64,000 bases of DNA from Melioribacter roseus P3M-2 (GTDB lineage: Bacteria > Bacteroidota > Ignavibacteria > Ignavibacteriales > Melioribacteraceae), in assembly GCF_000279145.1 (NCBI RefSeq), contig NC_018178.1, positions 2,214,001 to 2,278,000 on the forward strand. Reading direction: 5' to 3'. The notes beneath the pieces are model-generated. The model was given only the letters and a program-made list of their open reading frames with translations, made no database searches and was not told the origin of the DNA. Positions 56,614 to 64,000 of this stretch are shown in pieces (the stretch's first letter is position 1; the number at the start of each line of letters is the position of its first letter). Position numbers and translations under genes: made by a program.

Positions 56614-58078
56614 GTGAAAGCTCCTGATTCTTCCAAACGTCAAAAAATTTGTCGAAATCACCCGAGGCATAAAATAGCTCGGCTAACGACTTATAATATT
56701 GGTATAAAGAGGCGGTTCTCTCGAGTTCGACTTTTTCGAGAGACAATCTGGCGTCCACGACCTCCAATGAAGTTCCCATTCCGTTCAGGAATCGTTTTTC
56801 GTTTTGTCGAAGGTTTTCTTGGGCTAATTTCATGTCGGTTTCTAACTTCTTAAATCTTTCGGAAGCGTTATTAGCTTCGGTGTATGATTTTGTAATCCAT
56901 AGATTAATCTGCTGAAACGATTCGTTCATTGTCTGTTCAACTTCGGATTCCAGATAACTTGCTTTCTGCAAATCGAGATAACTTCTGAAACCGTTGAACA
57001 AATTGATATTTAATTGAAGTCCTACTGCCCAACGCGGCTCCAGGGAAGATAAATACTCGGGATACATTTCGTATTTTCCGAAAGCGAGCAGCTTAGGTAA
57101 AAACTCGGAACGGGCAAGATTATAATTCTGTCTGGCGGCGTCTTTTTTGGTTCTAATGATGTTTAACAGCGGCTGCTTGTTAAAAGCTTCGGCTTTTAGT
57201 TCGTCAATGCGCAAATCCGTATCGTTATATGAAAGGCTGTCGGTCAGTCTTATTTCGGCATTCTGTGGAATATTTAAGAGTTGTTTGAAATTTATGAGCG
57301 CAAGCTCCAGATTGTTTTTGTCGTTAAGTAAATTTGTTTCGGCGTCCGCAAGCGCTACTTCCGCTCTTAAATAATTATTATATGAAATCAGGCCTTCTTT
57401 GTATAATTTCCAGGCGTCTTCCTTATGCTGACGGATACCCTCGAGTACCGATTGTCTGGTTTTGACTATCTCTTCTATTAGAATCACTTGAAAGTATGCA
57501 TCGGCGACTTTATAGCAAAGTTGATTTTTGACTGATTCCAATTCGAGTTCGGCAGACTTAAGCTCGCTCGATGCGTAATTCTTTGCAGCCAAAAGTTTAC
57601 CGCCCAAAAAGATGGGTTGATAGCCGACTAAGGTGGCGGTTTTAAAATCCTGTTTTTTAAAAGTCATACTGAACGGGGGGAGAAGTGAATTCAGCCCCGA
57701 AGCAATTTGTGTTCGTACCGCCGATTTTTGGGCGTCGTTAAATGCAGGGAGACCGTTTAAAATATTATAAATATTTTGTAGTTCGGTCTGCGAAGCGGCT
57801 TCCAGGCTTATGATGGCATCTTTAATCGGATTCAAGTTTATACTCATGTCGTCATTTAAGTGAGTGTACGATGCCTCCACCGAGACCGAAGGTAGAAAAT
57901 TACCCCAGGTTTTCTTCTCTTCGGCCTGTTTTGATTTAAGGCGGGACTCGTATTTTTTTACCGTAAAACTGTTTTCAAGTGCAAGCTCAATCGATTCTCG
58001 AAGAGATATTTCGAGATATTGAGCTTTTAATATGCCGGCAATAAAAAACAACGTTAAAAGAATTTTGCTTCTATGCAT
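56606..58078 (-). CDS. TolC-family outer-membrane efflux protein
   Basis: A 490-residue protein with signal peptide (ILLTLFFIAGILKAQ) and the two OEP repeats of TolC channels: LRESIELALENSFTVKKYESRL, and LARSEFLPKLLAFGKYE with long coiled-coil helices (residues about 150-290 and 340-470). It provides the outer-membrane exit of the exporter encoded downstream. The 47-bp space to the tetR gene carries a palindrome at 58094-58109 that is a likely operator. Confidence 0.92.
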   Translation of the reverse strand: MHRSKILLTLFFIAGILKAQYLEISLRESIELALENSFTVKKYESRLKSKQAEEKKTWGNFLPSVSVEASYTHLNDDMSINLNPIKDAIISLEAASQTELQNIYNILNGLPAFNDAQKSAVRTQIASGLNSLLPPFSMTFKKQDFKTATLVGYQPIFLGGKLLAAKNYASSELKSAELELESVKNQLCYKVADAYFQVILIEEIVKTRQSVLEGIRQHKEDAWKLYKEGLISYNNYLRAEVALADAETNLLNDKNNLELALINFKQLLNIPQNAEIRLTDSLSYNDTDLRIDELKAEAFNKQPLLNIIRTKKDAARQNYNLARSEFLPKLLAFGKYEMYPEYLSSLEPRWAVGLQLNINLFNGFRSYLDLQKASYLESEVEQTMNESFQQINLWITKSYTEANNASERFKKLETDMKLAQENLRQNEKRFLNGMGTSLEVVDARLSLEKVELERTASLYQYYKSLAELFYASGDFDKFFDVWKNQELSHE

Positions 58079-58093
58079 GGCTTATTCCGAAAA

Positions 58094-58109
58094 ATGAATC
58101 ATTATTCAT
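58094..58109. promoter_or_regulatory. Candidate TetR operator before tolC-like gene
   Basis: ATGAATCATTATTCAT is a perfect palindrome (ATGAAT-N4-ATTCAT) 16 bp upstream of the tolC-like ATG on the minus strand. The same half-sites and spacer recur at 58725-58740 near the tetR promoter. Confidence 0.6.
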
Positions 58110-58124
58110 AAATAATTAAAAAAA

Positions 58125-58712
58125 TTATTTCATAATTCCGTGTTTGATTAAAAACTTAAAATTTTGACGAATTTTACTCAGGGGCAATTTGCTGGGAGTC
58201 ATTGCCCACTGATGGAGCAGATTGCGTATGGAGCCGAATATGAAGTGCCGAAATATTTTTAGATCGATATTCTTGTTAAAAAATCCGGCTTTTATTCCTT
58301 CTTTGATTACTTTTTCGCCTTCGTCCAGGAATTTTTCGTAATAGAGCGAGTATTTGTCGCCTGATATTCGATTCATACTTTCCTGCTCGTTGACAAACAC
58401 AATTGCCACTGAGGGATTTTCCGTAAACATGTCGAAAATAAGGTCGATCATTGCGTCTACTTTTTCGATGGGGGAAAGAGCTTCGTTTCCTGTAATCGCG
58501 ATCAATTCGCTGTAGAGTTTTTCCCAGAGCGTGTTATAAATTTTGATTAGGATATCGTCCTTATTCTTAAAATAAAGATAAACGCTCCCGGTGGCAACTC
58601 CCGCCTGATCCGCAATCTGGGAAATTTTGGCTTTGTGGAATCCATGACGCGCGAATATATCGACCGCAGCTTCGAGAATGTCTCTCTCTTTATTTCCTTC
58701 TTTTACTCTCAT
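58125..58712 (-). CDS. TetR-family transcriptional regulator
   Basis: A 195-residue regulator. The N-terminal DNA-binding domain has ILEAAVDIFARHGFHKAKISQIADQAGVATGSVYLYFKNKDDIL, here read as the TetR HTH from about residues 10-57 (key residues G39, Y41, F44-type). The C-terminal ligand domain (helices from residue 70) resembles FadR/YsiA-like members with IFDMFTENPSVAIVFV. It heads the exporter operon and probably represses it and itself via the two palindromes. Confidence 0.93.
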   Translation of the reverse strand: MRVKEGNKERDILEAAVDIFARHGFHKAKISQIADQAGVATGSVYLYFKNKDDILIKIYNTLWEKLYSELIAITGNEALSPIEKVDAMIDLIFDMFTENPSVAIVFVNEQESMNRISGDKYSLYYEKFLDEGEKVIKEGIKAGFFNKNIDLKIFRHFIFGSIRNLLHQWAMTPSKLPLSKIRQNFKFLIKHGIMK

Positions 58713-58724
58713 GTCTTATTATTA

Positions 58725-58740
58725 ATGAATCACAATTCAA
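58725..58740. promoter_or_regulatory. Candidate TetR autoregulatory operator
   Basis: ATGAATCACAATTCAA contains TGAAT-N4-ATTCA, the same dyad and spacing as 58094-58109. It overlaps the 3' end of the tetR -7 box (58738-58745), so bound protein would block transcription start. Confidence 0.6.
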
Positions 58741-58768
58741 AAATAATCGACTGCCAAATTTTTGTCAA
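58738..58768 (-). promoter_or_regulatory. Bacteroidetes-type promoter of tetR
   Basis: On the minus strand TTG (58766-58768) and TATTTTTG (58738-58745) are separated by 20 bp. The start codon follows 25 bp downstream. Confidence 0.65.
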
Positions 58769-58774
58769 GAAAAT

Positions 58775-58805
58775 TTGGAGAATTATTTTTTATAATTTAT
58801 ATTTG
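58775..58805 (+). promoter_or_regulatory. Bacteroidetes-type promoter of porin gene
   Basis: TTG at 58775-58777 and TATATTTG at 58798-58805 with a 20-bp spacer, 37 bp before the porin ATG. It is divergent from the tetR promoter. Confidence 0.7.
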
Positions 58806-58842
58806 GTCTAAATAAAAATCAATCTATGCGGAGGTATACTTT

Positions 58843-59907
58843 ATGCGTTTCTACTTTTCCTTACTACTGTTTTTTGCTTTCGGTTTAACGTCTGTTGCTC
58901 AAACAGACGAGTTTTTCGAATCCAAAGCCACTATTGGCGGATACGGCGAACTCCATTACAATTATTCGAAAACTGAAAATTCAAAAGCTTCCAAAACTCT
59001 GGATTTTCACAGGTTCGTGACTTTCCTCAGCTATAATTTCAATGAAAAATGGTCGTTTAAGTCGGAAGTGGAGCTGGAGCACAACTTTGTGCAAAACGGA
59101 CAGGGAGAGCTTGAGCTTGAGCAAGCTTATGTGGAATACAGACACGCCGATTGGTTCGGATTCCAGGCCGGCGTCATTTTGCCTTCAGTCGGACTGATTA
59201 ACGAATATCATGAACCGCCGTTATTCTTCGGTGTCGAAAGACCGGATTATCATAACAAAATTATTCCCACTACCTGGTTTGGCAATGGAATTTCTTTCTT
59301 CGGGAATTACAAGTCGTTCGACTATAAGCTGACCATAATGGAAGGGCTCGACAGCGACAAGTTCAGCGAAACGAATGCCATCCGAAGCGGAAGACTAAAA
59401 GGTTATAAAGCCGATGCGGAGGATTTGTTGTATAATCTGCGAGTCGATTATCTCGGATTCAACGGCTTAAAAGTAGGCGGCTCTTACACATACAATAACG
59501 CCTCGGGCGACACTTCGCAAAATGCAATTTCAATTTATGAAGTTCATGCCGCTTACCGGATGAATAATCTTTACATAGTATTTGAATACGGTAATATCGA
59601 CTATGAAAAATATAATTTGAGAAAATCCAACGGATTTTATCTCGACCTCGGTTACGACATTTCCGGACTGTTGAACTGGAAAACGAAAGTAATTCCTTTT
59701 GTAAGGTATTCCGATTATAATACGGCAGCGTCGACTATTACCGGAGGCGATTCCGAAAAGGCGAATCACTATTCCTACTGGATGGTCGGCTGTTCGGTAA
59801 AACCGATCGACAAAGTGGTATTTAAAATAGATTACGGCATGCGGACTAAAGAACTCGGTTCGCAAGAAACCACTCTTTTCAATTTAGGCGTCGGATATAT
59901 GTTCTGA
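58843..59907 (+). CDS. Outer-membrane porin-like beta-barrel
   Basis: A 354-residue protein with signal peptide (LLLFFAFGLTSVAQ) and a long beta-barrel: TIGGYGELHYNY, VTFLSYNFNEKWSFKSEVELEH, QAGVILPSVGLINEYHEPPLFFGV, and YDYLD-like strands, ending FNLGVGYMF with terminal Phe. The YGELHYNY start and the EYHEPP segment occur in uncharacterised FCB porins related to OprO/P types. It is the first gene of a set followed by an FMN-binding protein and a membrane protein (8 bp to the next). Confidence 0.82.
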   Translation: MRFYFSLLLFFAFGLTSVAQTDEFFESKATIGGYGELHYNYSKTENSKASKTLDFHRFVTFLSYNFNEKWSFKSEVELEHNFVQNGQGELELEQAYVEYRHADWFGFQAGVILPSVGLINEYHEPPLFFGVERPDYHNKIIPTTWFGNGISFFGNYKSFDYKLTIMEGLDSDKFSETNAIRSGRLKGYKADAEDLLYNLRVDYLGFNGLKVGGSYTYNNASGDTSQNAISIYEVHAAYRMNNLYIVFEYGNIDYEKYNLRKSNGFYLDLGYDISGLLNWKTKVIPFVRYSDYNTAASTITGGDSEKANHYSYWMVGCSVKPIDKVVFKIDYGMRTKELGSQETTLFNLGVGYMF

Positions 59908-59915
59908 GAAAAATT

Positions 59916-60443
59916 ATGGTCCGATTTATTATTATATATTTATTGTTGTTAAGCACTGTCTGCGCCGGTATTAAGGAAGAAGCCGAAAAAACCGTCAAAA
60001 GTTTTTTCGGCTCCGGCTTTAAAGTGGAAATGATTAAATACGATATACCGGACGATATCAAAACAAGACTGGAGAATAAATACCGTCAGAAATTTTTCAG
60101 GGACAATTTGTACATATGGAAAATATACCGCGGAGATACACTGCGAGCCGTTGCGGCGCTGGACAACGTTTACGGTAAATCGCTACCGATTACCTTTCTC
60201 GTAGTTTTCGATACGCAGGCAAAAGTAATCAATGCGGAAATAATAAAATACAGAGAATCTTACGGAGGAGCGGTAAAAGAAAAAGTTTGGTTGCAGCAAT
60301 TCCGCGGGAAGGACGCTTCTTCGTCATTCGAATTCGGCAAGGAGATCAATTCCATCAGCGGCGCTACAATTTCCGCCGGGTCTGTTACCAAAGGAATAGC
60401 CAAACTAACCGAGTTGATAAATATTATTAAATCCGATTTATGA
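59916..60443 (+). CDS. Periplasmic FMN-binding-domain protein
   Basis: A 175-residue protein with a signal/anchor (IIIYLLLLSTVCAG) and an FMN-binding domain of the RnfG/NqrC type in its C-terminal half. The motif SISGATISA near residue 150 matches the site at which ApbE attaches FMN to Thr, with Thr151 the candidate. Such domains carry electrons outside the cytoplasmic membrane. No apbE is in the window. The gene overlaps the following membrane protein gene by 4 bp. Confidence 0.85.
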   Translation: MVRFIIIYLLLLSTVCAGIKEEAEKTVKSFFGSGFKVEMIKYDIPDDIKTRLENKYRQKFFRDNLYIWKIYRGDTLRAVAALDNVYGKSLPITFLVVFDTQAKVINAEIIKYRESYGGAVKEKVWLQQFRGKDASSSFEFGKEINSISGATISAGSVTKGIAKLTELINIIKSDL

Positions 60444-60931
60444 CTCTAAAACTGAAAAACCTGGATAAACACCTTAAACTTTTCCTTGCCGTATATTTGT
60501 TTACCCTTACGGCAGGCGTAAGTATCGGCGTATTGTTTGTGAGGCATACCACTCATATGTCGACCGAAGGAGTAATTGAAAGATTTAACGGATCACAGTC
60601 AGGCGACGACTTTGAGATAAAGGAAACTTATCCTAAACCCGTATCCGAGCTAATTATTACAACTCACAACCACATACTGGGACTGTCGTTCGTATTTTTC
60701 ACCGTGGGACTTATATTTTATTTTAATTCGGTTATCGGCGGGAAATGGAAAATCTTTTTTATGGCGGAGCCTCTTATTTCTCTTCTCGTATCCTTCGGGT
60801 CAATTTGGCTGATCAGATTCTACAATCCTTCTTTTGTTTACCTTACCTTTATTTCCTCTCTCTTAATGTTTGCGTCGTTTTACGTTATGGTTGCGGTCTC
60901 TTTTTTTGAAATTTGTTTTATAAAAAAATAA
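60440..60931 (+). CDS. Four-helix membrane protein with histidine pairs
   Basis: A 163-residue integral membrane protein with four predicted helices (about residues 15-35, 72-95, 104-125 and 131-160). Histidines H36 and H39 lie just after helix 1 and H76 and H78 at the start of helix 2, so both pairs face the same side of the membrane and could bind haem or metal; this is an inference. The 4-bp overlap with the FMN-binding gene suggests it is its membrane partner. I do not recognise the family. Confidence 0.65.
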   Translation: MTLKLKNLDKHLKLFLAVYLFTLTAGVSIGVLFVRHTTHMSTEGVIERFNGSQSGDDFEIKETYPKPVSELIITTHNHILGLSFVFFTVGLIFYFNSVIGGKWKIFFMAEPLISLLVSFGSIWLIRFYNPSFVYLTFISSLLMFASFYVMVAVSFFEICFIKK

Positions 60932-60983
60932 TGAAGGAATGAATAATTTTTATTATCTTTTGTCCGTAAAAAAGAGGTGAAAG

Positions 60984-61151
60984 ATGGGAAATCTAGGCGC
61001 AACTGAAATTATCCTGATAGTTTTGGTGCTTGTTTTATTATTCGGAGGCAAGAAAATACCGGAACTGATGAGGGGATTGGGACAGGGAGTAAAATCTTTT
61101 AAGAAAGCCATCAACGAAGACGACGATAAACCCGAAAACGACAAATCTTAA
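60984..61151 (+). CDS. tatA: Sec-independent protein translocase TatA
   Basis: A 55-residue protein behind a good Shine-Dalgarno (AGAGGTGA). It has the TatA plan: short N-terminus MGNLGATE, a transmembrane helix ([14 protein letters not shown]), the [20 protein letters not shown] amphipathic helix with the invariant Phe-Gly and Pro, and an acidic tail. It forms the Tat pore for folded proteins. No tatC or tatB is adjacent. Confidence 0.92.
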   Translation: MGNLGATEIILIVLVLVLLFGGKKIPELMRGLGQGVKSFKKAINEDDDKPENDKS

Positions 61152-61165
61152 ATGCCCGCTCCGGA

Positions 61166-61196
61166 TTGAAGCTGAACCGAATCATCATTATTTTTG
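61166..61196 (+). promoter_or_regulatory. Bacteroidetes-type promoter of htpG
   Basis: TTG at 61166-61168 and TATTTTTG at 61189-61196 with a 20-bp spacer. The htpG ATG is 43 bp downstream, behind GGGGAGGAG. Confidence 0.65.
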
Positions 61197-61238
61197 CGGT
61201 AGCATTTTGTATGGTTTTTTATAATATGGGGAGGAGAT

Positions 61239-63158
61239 ATGGGAGAAGTGCATACCGCTAAAAAGTACAAATTCAAAGCCGAAGTTAAAAAACTGCTCGA
61301 CATTTTAGTCCATTCATTATATACCAGCAGGGAAATATTTCTGAGGGAATTAATTTCGAATGCCTCCGATGCTCTCGATAAATTACGCTTCGAGACTACC
61401 AGAGGCTCCGAAGTAGTCAATCCGGAATTACCCCTTGAAATCAGAATTACAATCAATAAAGAAGATAAATCGATTACGGTTTCCGATACCGGAATCGGTA
61501 TGAATTACGTTGAAATTACCAAAAATCTCGGTACGATTGCAAAATCCGGAACGGAAGAGTTTTTAAAGATGGTCGCCGATTCGAAAGACGCTACAAATAT
61601 CATCGGTCGTTTCGGAATCGGATTTTATTCCGTTTTTATGGTGGCAAAGGAAGTTATAGTCACATCGCGTTCATACCGAAAGGAAGATCAGCCTGTCGAA
61701 TGGCGCTCCGACGGCTTGGGACAGTATGAAGTATCGGTATCGGAAAAAGAATTGCCGAGAGGCACTTCCATCAAAGTATTATTAAAAGAAGACGCCGAAG
61801 AGTTTCTCGAAAAGTGGCGGCTCGAATCGATTATAAAAAAGCATTCGAATTTTATTTCGTTTCCTATTTTCGTTGAAAACGAAAAGATCAATACTGTATC
61901 TGCAATCTGGAAAGAACCCAAAAGTTCGATTACAAAAGAACAGTACGAAGAATTCTATAAATTTCTCACGCACGATACCGAGCCGCCTGCGGACATAATT
62001 CATAAGTCGATTGACGCTCCGATTCAATTTAACGCTCTGCTCTTTATCCCGAAGAAAAGCGACGAATTTTTCTGGATCGACAGGGACAATTACGGATTGG
62101 ACCTCTACGTAAGAAAAGTTCTCATTCAACACAAGAATAAAGACCTTCTGCCGGAGTATCTCGGTTTTGTTAAAGGCGTTGTCGATTCTGAAGACCTGCC
62201 CCTCAATATTTCGAGGGAGACACTCCAGGAAAATGTAATTTTCAACAAGATAGCCTCGAGCGTTACTTCAACCGTACTTTCGTATCTTGCCGAGAAAGCT
62301 AAAAACGACAGGCAAGGATATGAAAATTTCTGGAAGGAGCACGGTAAAATATTTAAACTCGGTTATGTCGACTTCGGCAACAGGGAAAAATATATCGAAT
62401 TGCTCCGTTTCAATTCGTCTTTCTGCAAAGACGAAACCGAAGTGATTTCACTCGAAGAATATGCCGGCAGAATGAAAGAAAATCAAAAGGATATTTATTA
62501 CGCAAGCGGACCCAACCGCGAAGCGATTCTGAGTAATCCTCATATCGAAATCTTTAAGAATAAAGGCATCGAAGTCCTTTGCCTCTTTGATCCCGTCGAC
62601 GAACTGGTAATAAATTCCATCGGCAAGTATAAAGATTATCCCCTTAAGTCGATTGAAAACGCAGACGCAAAAGCGCTGGAAAATATCAAAAGCGATGAAA
62701 AAGAATCGGAAGAAAAGAAAGAAGAATTAAGCAAAGACGACAAAAAACATTTCAGCAGTCTGCTTGCAAAAATGAAAAAAATACTGGGAGATAAAGTTGA
62801 AGACGTAGTCGAATCCCAAAGGCTTGTGGAAAGTCCCGCCTGTCTTGTATCGACAAGCGACGGTTTAACATCCACAATGGAAAAAATCCTAAGAATGACG
62901 AATAAAGAAATTCAACCGAGCAAGAAACGTCTTGAGATTAATCCGAACAATAAATTAATCCGCAACTTGCTGGAAGTCTTCAAGAAAGATTCGAACGACG
63001 AGGTAATAAAAGAAGTTACTGAACAGCTTTATTATATTTCACTGCTCAACGACGGCGAGTTGACCGATCCCCATTATTTTACTTCGCTGGCGAACAAATA
63101 CCTGGAAGAATCGAGTTCCTGGTATATCGATTACTCGAATAAAGGAAATAATGAATAA
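61239..63158 (+). CDS. htpG: Molecular chaperone HtpG (Hsp90)
   Basis: A 639-residue Hsp90 ATPase chaperone. The N-terminal GHKL domain has FLRELISNASDALDKLRF, TVSDTGIGMN, and FGIGFYSVFMVA. The middle domain has NLPLNISRETLQ-like PLNISRETLQEN (with the catalytic Arg). The C-terminal dimerisation domain follows a charged linker (EKESEEKKEELSKDDKKHF). Length is normal. It overlaps the next gene by 8 bp. Confidence 0.97.
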   Translation: MGEVHTAKKYKFKAEVKKLLDILVHSLYTSREIFLRELISNASDALDKLRFETTRGSEVVNPELPLEIRITINKEDKSITVSDTGIGMNYVEITKNLGTIAKSGTEEFLKMVADSKDATNIIGRFGIGFYSVFMVAKEVIVTSRSYRKEDQPVEWRSDGLGQYEVSVSEKELPRGTSIKVLLKEDAEEFLEKWRLESIIKKHSNFISFPIFVENEKINTVSAIWKEPKSSITKEQYEEFYKFLTHDTEPPADIIHKSIDAPIQFNALLFIPKKSDEFFWIDRDNYGLDLYVRKVLIQHKNKDLLPEYLGFVKGVVDSEDLPLNISRETLQENVIFNKIASSVTSTVLSYLAEKAKNDRQGYENFWKEHGKIFKLGYVDFGNREKYIELLRFNSSFCKDETEVISLEEYAGRMKENQKDIYYASGPNREAILSNPHIEIFKNKGIEVLCLFDPVDELVINSIGKYKDYPLKSIENADAKALENIKSDEKESEEKKEELSKDDKKHFSSLLAKMKKILGDKVEDVVESQRLVESPACLVSTSDGLTSTMEKILRMTNKEIQPSKKRLEINPNNKLIRNLLEVFKKDSNDEVIKEVTEQLYYISLLNDGELTDPHYFTSLANKYLEESSSWYIDYSNKGNNE

Positions 63159-64000
63159 GAAAAAAATAGTTATTACCGGAGGAGCCGGTTTTATAGGGAG
63201 CCATATAGCCGAAGCCTGGCTCGAAAAAGGCGCCGAAGTTCATATTATTGACAATCTTAGAACCGGCTTCCTTTCCAATATTGAAAAACTAGACGGGATT
63301 ATTTTTCATAATGGCAGCATAACAGACAAAGAATTGGTGTTCGAAGCGACAAAAGACGCCGATTATCTGCACCATCTGGCCGCGGTTATATCCGTGCCCG
63401 AATCGATCGAAAATCCAGAGGAATGTATCGATATAAATGTGGGCGGATTGATAAATATTCTCGAAGCGGCTAAGGTAAATAAAATTAAAAAGGTAGTGTT
63501 CAGCAGTTCCGCCGCTGTATACGGCGACAATCCCGAGCTGCCGAAATCGATCCATTCGCCCGTATTTCCCAAATCGACATACGGTATTACAAAACTCGAC
63601 GGCGAATTTTATCTTAAAATGTACCATGAACAATTCGGAGTCAACGGAATCGCTCTACGATACTTCAATGTGTTCGGAGCCAGGCAGAATCCCGCTAGTC
63701 AATATGCCGCGGCTGTGCCCATTTTTATTACTAAAGCCCTCAAGGATGAAGATATAACCGTATTTGGCGACGGAAATCAAACGCGCGATTTTATCTATGT
63801 TAAAGATGTTGTAAAGGCAAATATCCTGGCAGCCGAATCGGAGATCGAACAGGGGACTTATAATGTGGCTACGGGAGAAAGCATTACGATAAACGACCTT
63901 GCCCGGATGATTGTCGATATAACCGGAAGCAATTCGAAGATTGTGCATCTCGAAGAACGGCCGGGCGATATTAAACACAGCGCGGCTTCGATTTCGGAAA
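63151..64000 (+). CDS. NAD-dependent sugar-nucleotide epimerase/dehydratase (3' partial)
   Basis: The frame from ATG 63151 stays open to the window end (283 codons) and is cut off there. It is an extended SDR: NAD motif ITGGAGFIGSHIAEAW, VFSSSAAVYGD with the catalytic Ser, the YGITK motif (Tyr and Lys of YxxxK), LRYFNVFGARQNP, and DFIYVKDVVKANILA. This pattern fits UDP-glucose 4-epimerase or related UDP-N-acetylglucosamine epimerases of WbpP type, which build cell-surface polysaccharides. Which one is not clear without the C-terminus. Confidence 0.88.
   Translation, partial: MNKKKIVITGGAGFIGSHIAEAWLEKGAEVHIIDNLRTGFLSNIEKLDGIIFHNGSITDKELVFEATKDADYLHHLAAVISVPESIENPEECIDINVGGLINILEAAKVNKIKKVVFSSSAAVYGDNPELPKSIHSPVFPKSTYGITKLDGEFYLKMYHEQFGVNGIALRYFNVFGARQNPASQYAAAVPIFITKALKDEDITVFGDGNQTRDFIYVKDVVKANILAAESEIEQGTYNVATGESITINDLARMIVDITGSNSKIVHLEERPGDIKHSAASISE

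Overview
The window looks like a chromosomal stretch from a free-living bacterium of the Bacteroidota/Chlorobi (FCB) lineage, most plausibly the Ignavibacteria (Melioribacter/Ignavibacterium type). This is inferred from gene content. The pointers are a PorZ-like protein with a FlgD-like C-terminal sorting domain (type IX secretion), bacillithiol synthesis (BshC), many small outer-membrane beta-barrels, and promoters of the Bacteroidetes form TTG-N20-TAnnTTTG, seen upstream of at least five genes. Shine-Dalgarno sequences are nevertheless present before many starts. Coding density is very high. I see no rRNA, tRNA, CRISPR array, insertion sequence or phage.

Layout. 1-6060: an outer-membrane propeller/barrel protein (5' end outside the window), a DUF5683-like protein, der, a CoA-disulfide-reductase-like flavoenzyme and upp. 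6150-9715: a bifunctional (p)ppGpp synthetase/hydrolase, yqgF, then an isolated pair of bacterial microcompartment (BMC) hexamer shell genes closed by a strong terminator. 9779-14478: YbbR-like protein, tmk, an S41 protease, a TSUP transporter, a DUF1634-like partner interrupted by a frameshift, and a zinc-ribbon membrane protein. 14480-24795: a DnaQ-UvrC fusion, corA, a YmdB-type phosphodiesterase, folD, a deoC with an unusual N-terminal extension, a HicB-like protein, trmH, aroA, bshC and a ROK kinase. 24800-30583 (minus strand): ABC-F ATPase, PorZ-like protein, PHP phosphoesterase and a Crp/Fnr regulator. 30903-39451: gap and pgk, rhomboid protease, a small lipoprotein with a second apparent frameshift, recQ, hbd and ackA. 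39597-48980: SDR, COG2509 flavoprotein, small membrane and barrel proteins, mutS, a DUF1684 lipoprotein, DAHP synthase and prephenate dehydrogenase. 49071-52712: a giant GH13 enzyme. 52782-58712 (minus strand): a TetR-controlled TolC/HlyD/ABC-2 exporter operon with no ATPase gene. 58843-64000: porin, FMN-binding protein, four-helix membrane protein, tatA, htpG and the start of a sugar-nucleotide epimerase gene.

Most interesting signals. (1) Two BMC-H shell genes, one with a long charged linker and a Rho_N/SAP-like tail, lie in the same window as a deoxyribose-phosphate aldolase whose added N-terminus resembles an encapsulation peptide. This suggests satellite parts of a sugar-phosphate-type microcompartment. 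(2) Two independent genes need a -1 shift at a poly-T run to give a sensible product. (3) A matched pair of palindromes, TGAAT-N4-ATTCA, marks the probable TetR operators. (4) A porin/flavoprotein/membrane-histidine gene set looks like an extracytoplasmic redox module.

How the genes work together: most are housekeeping (central glycolysis, folate and aromatic amino-acid synthesis, DNA repair, stringent response). Gene pairs joined by 4-bp overlaps (for example trmH-aroA, mutS-lipoprotein, FMN-binding-membrane protein, the two ABC permeases) indicate translational coupling.
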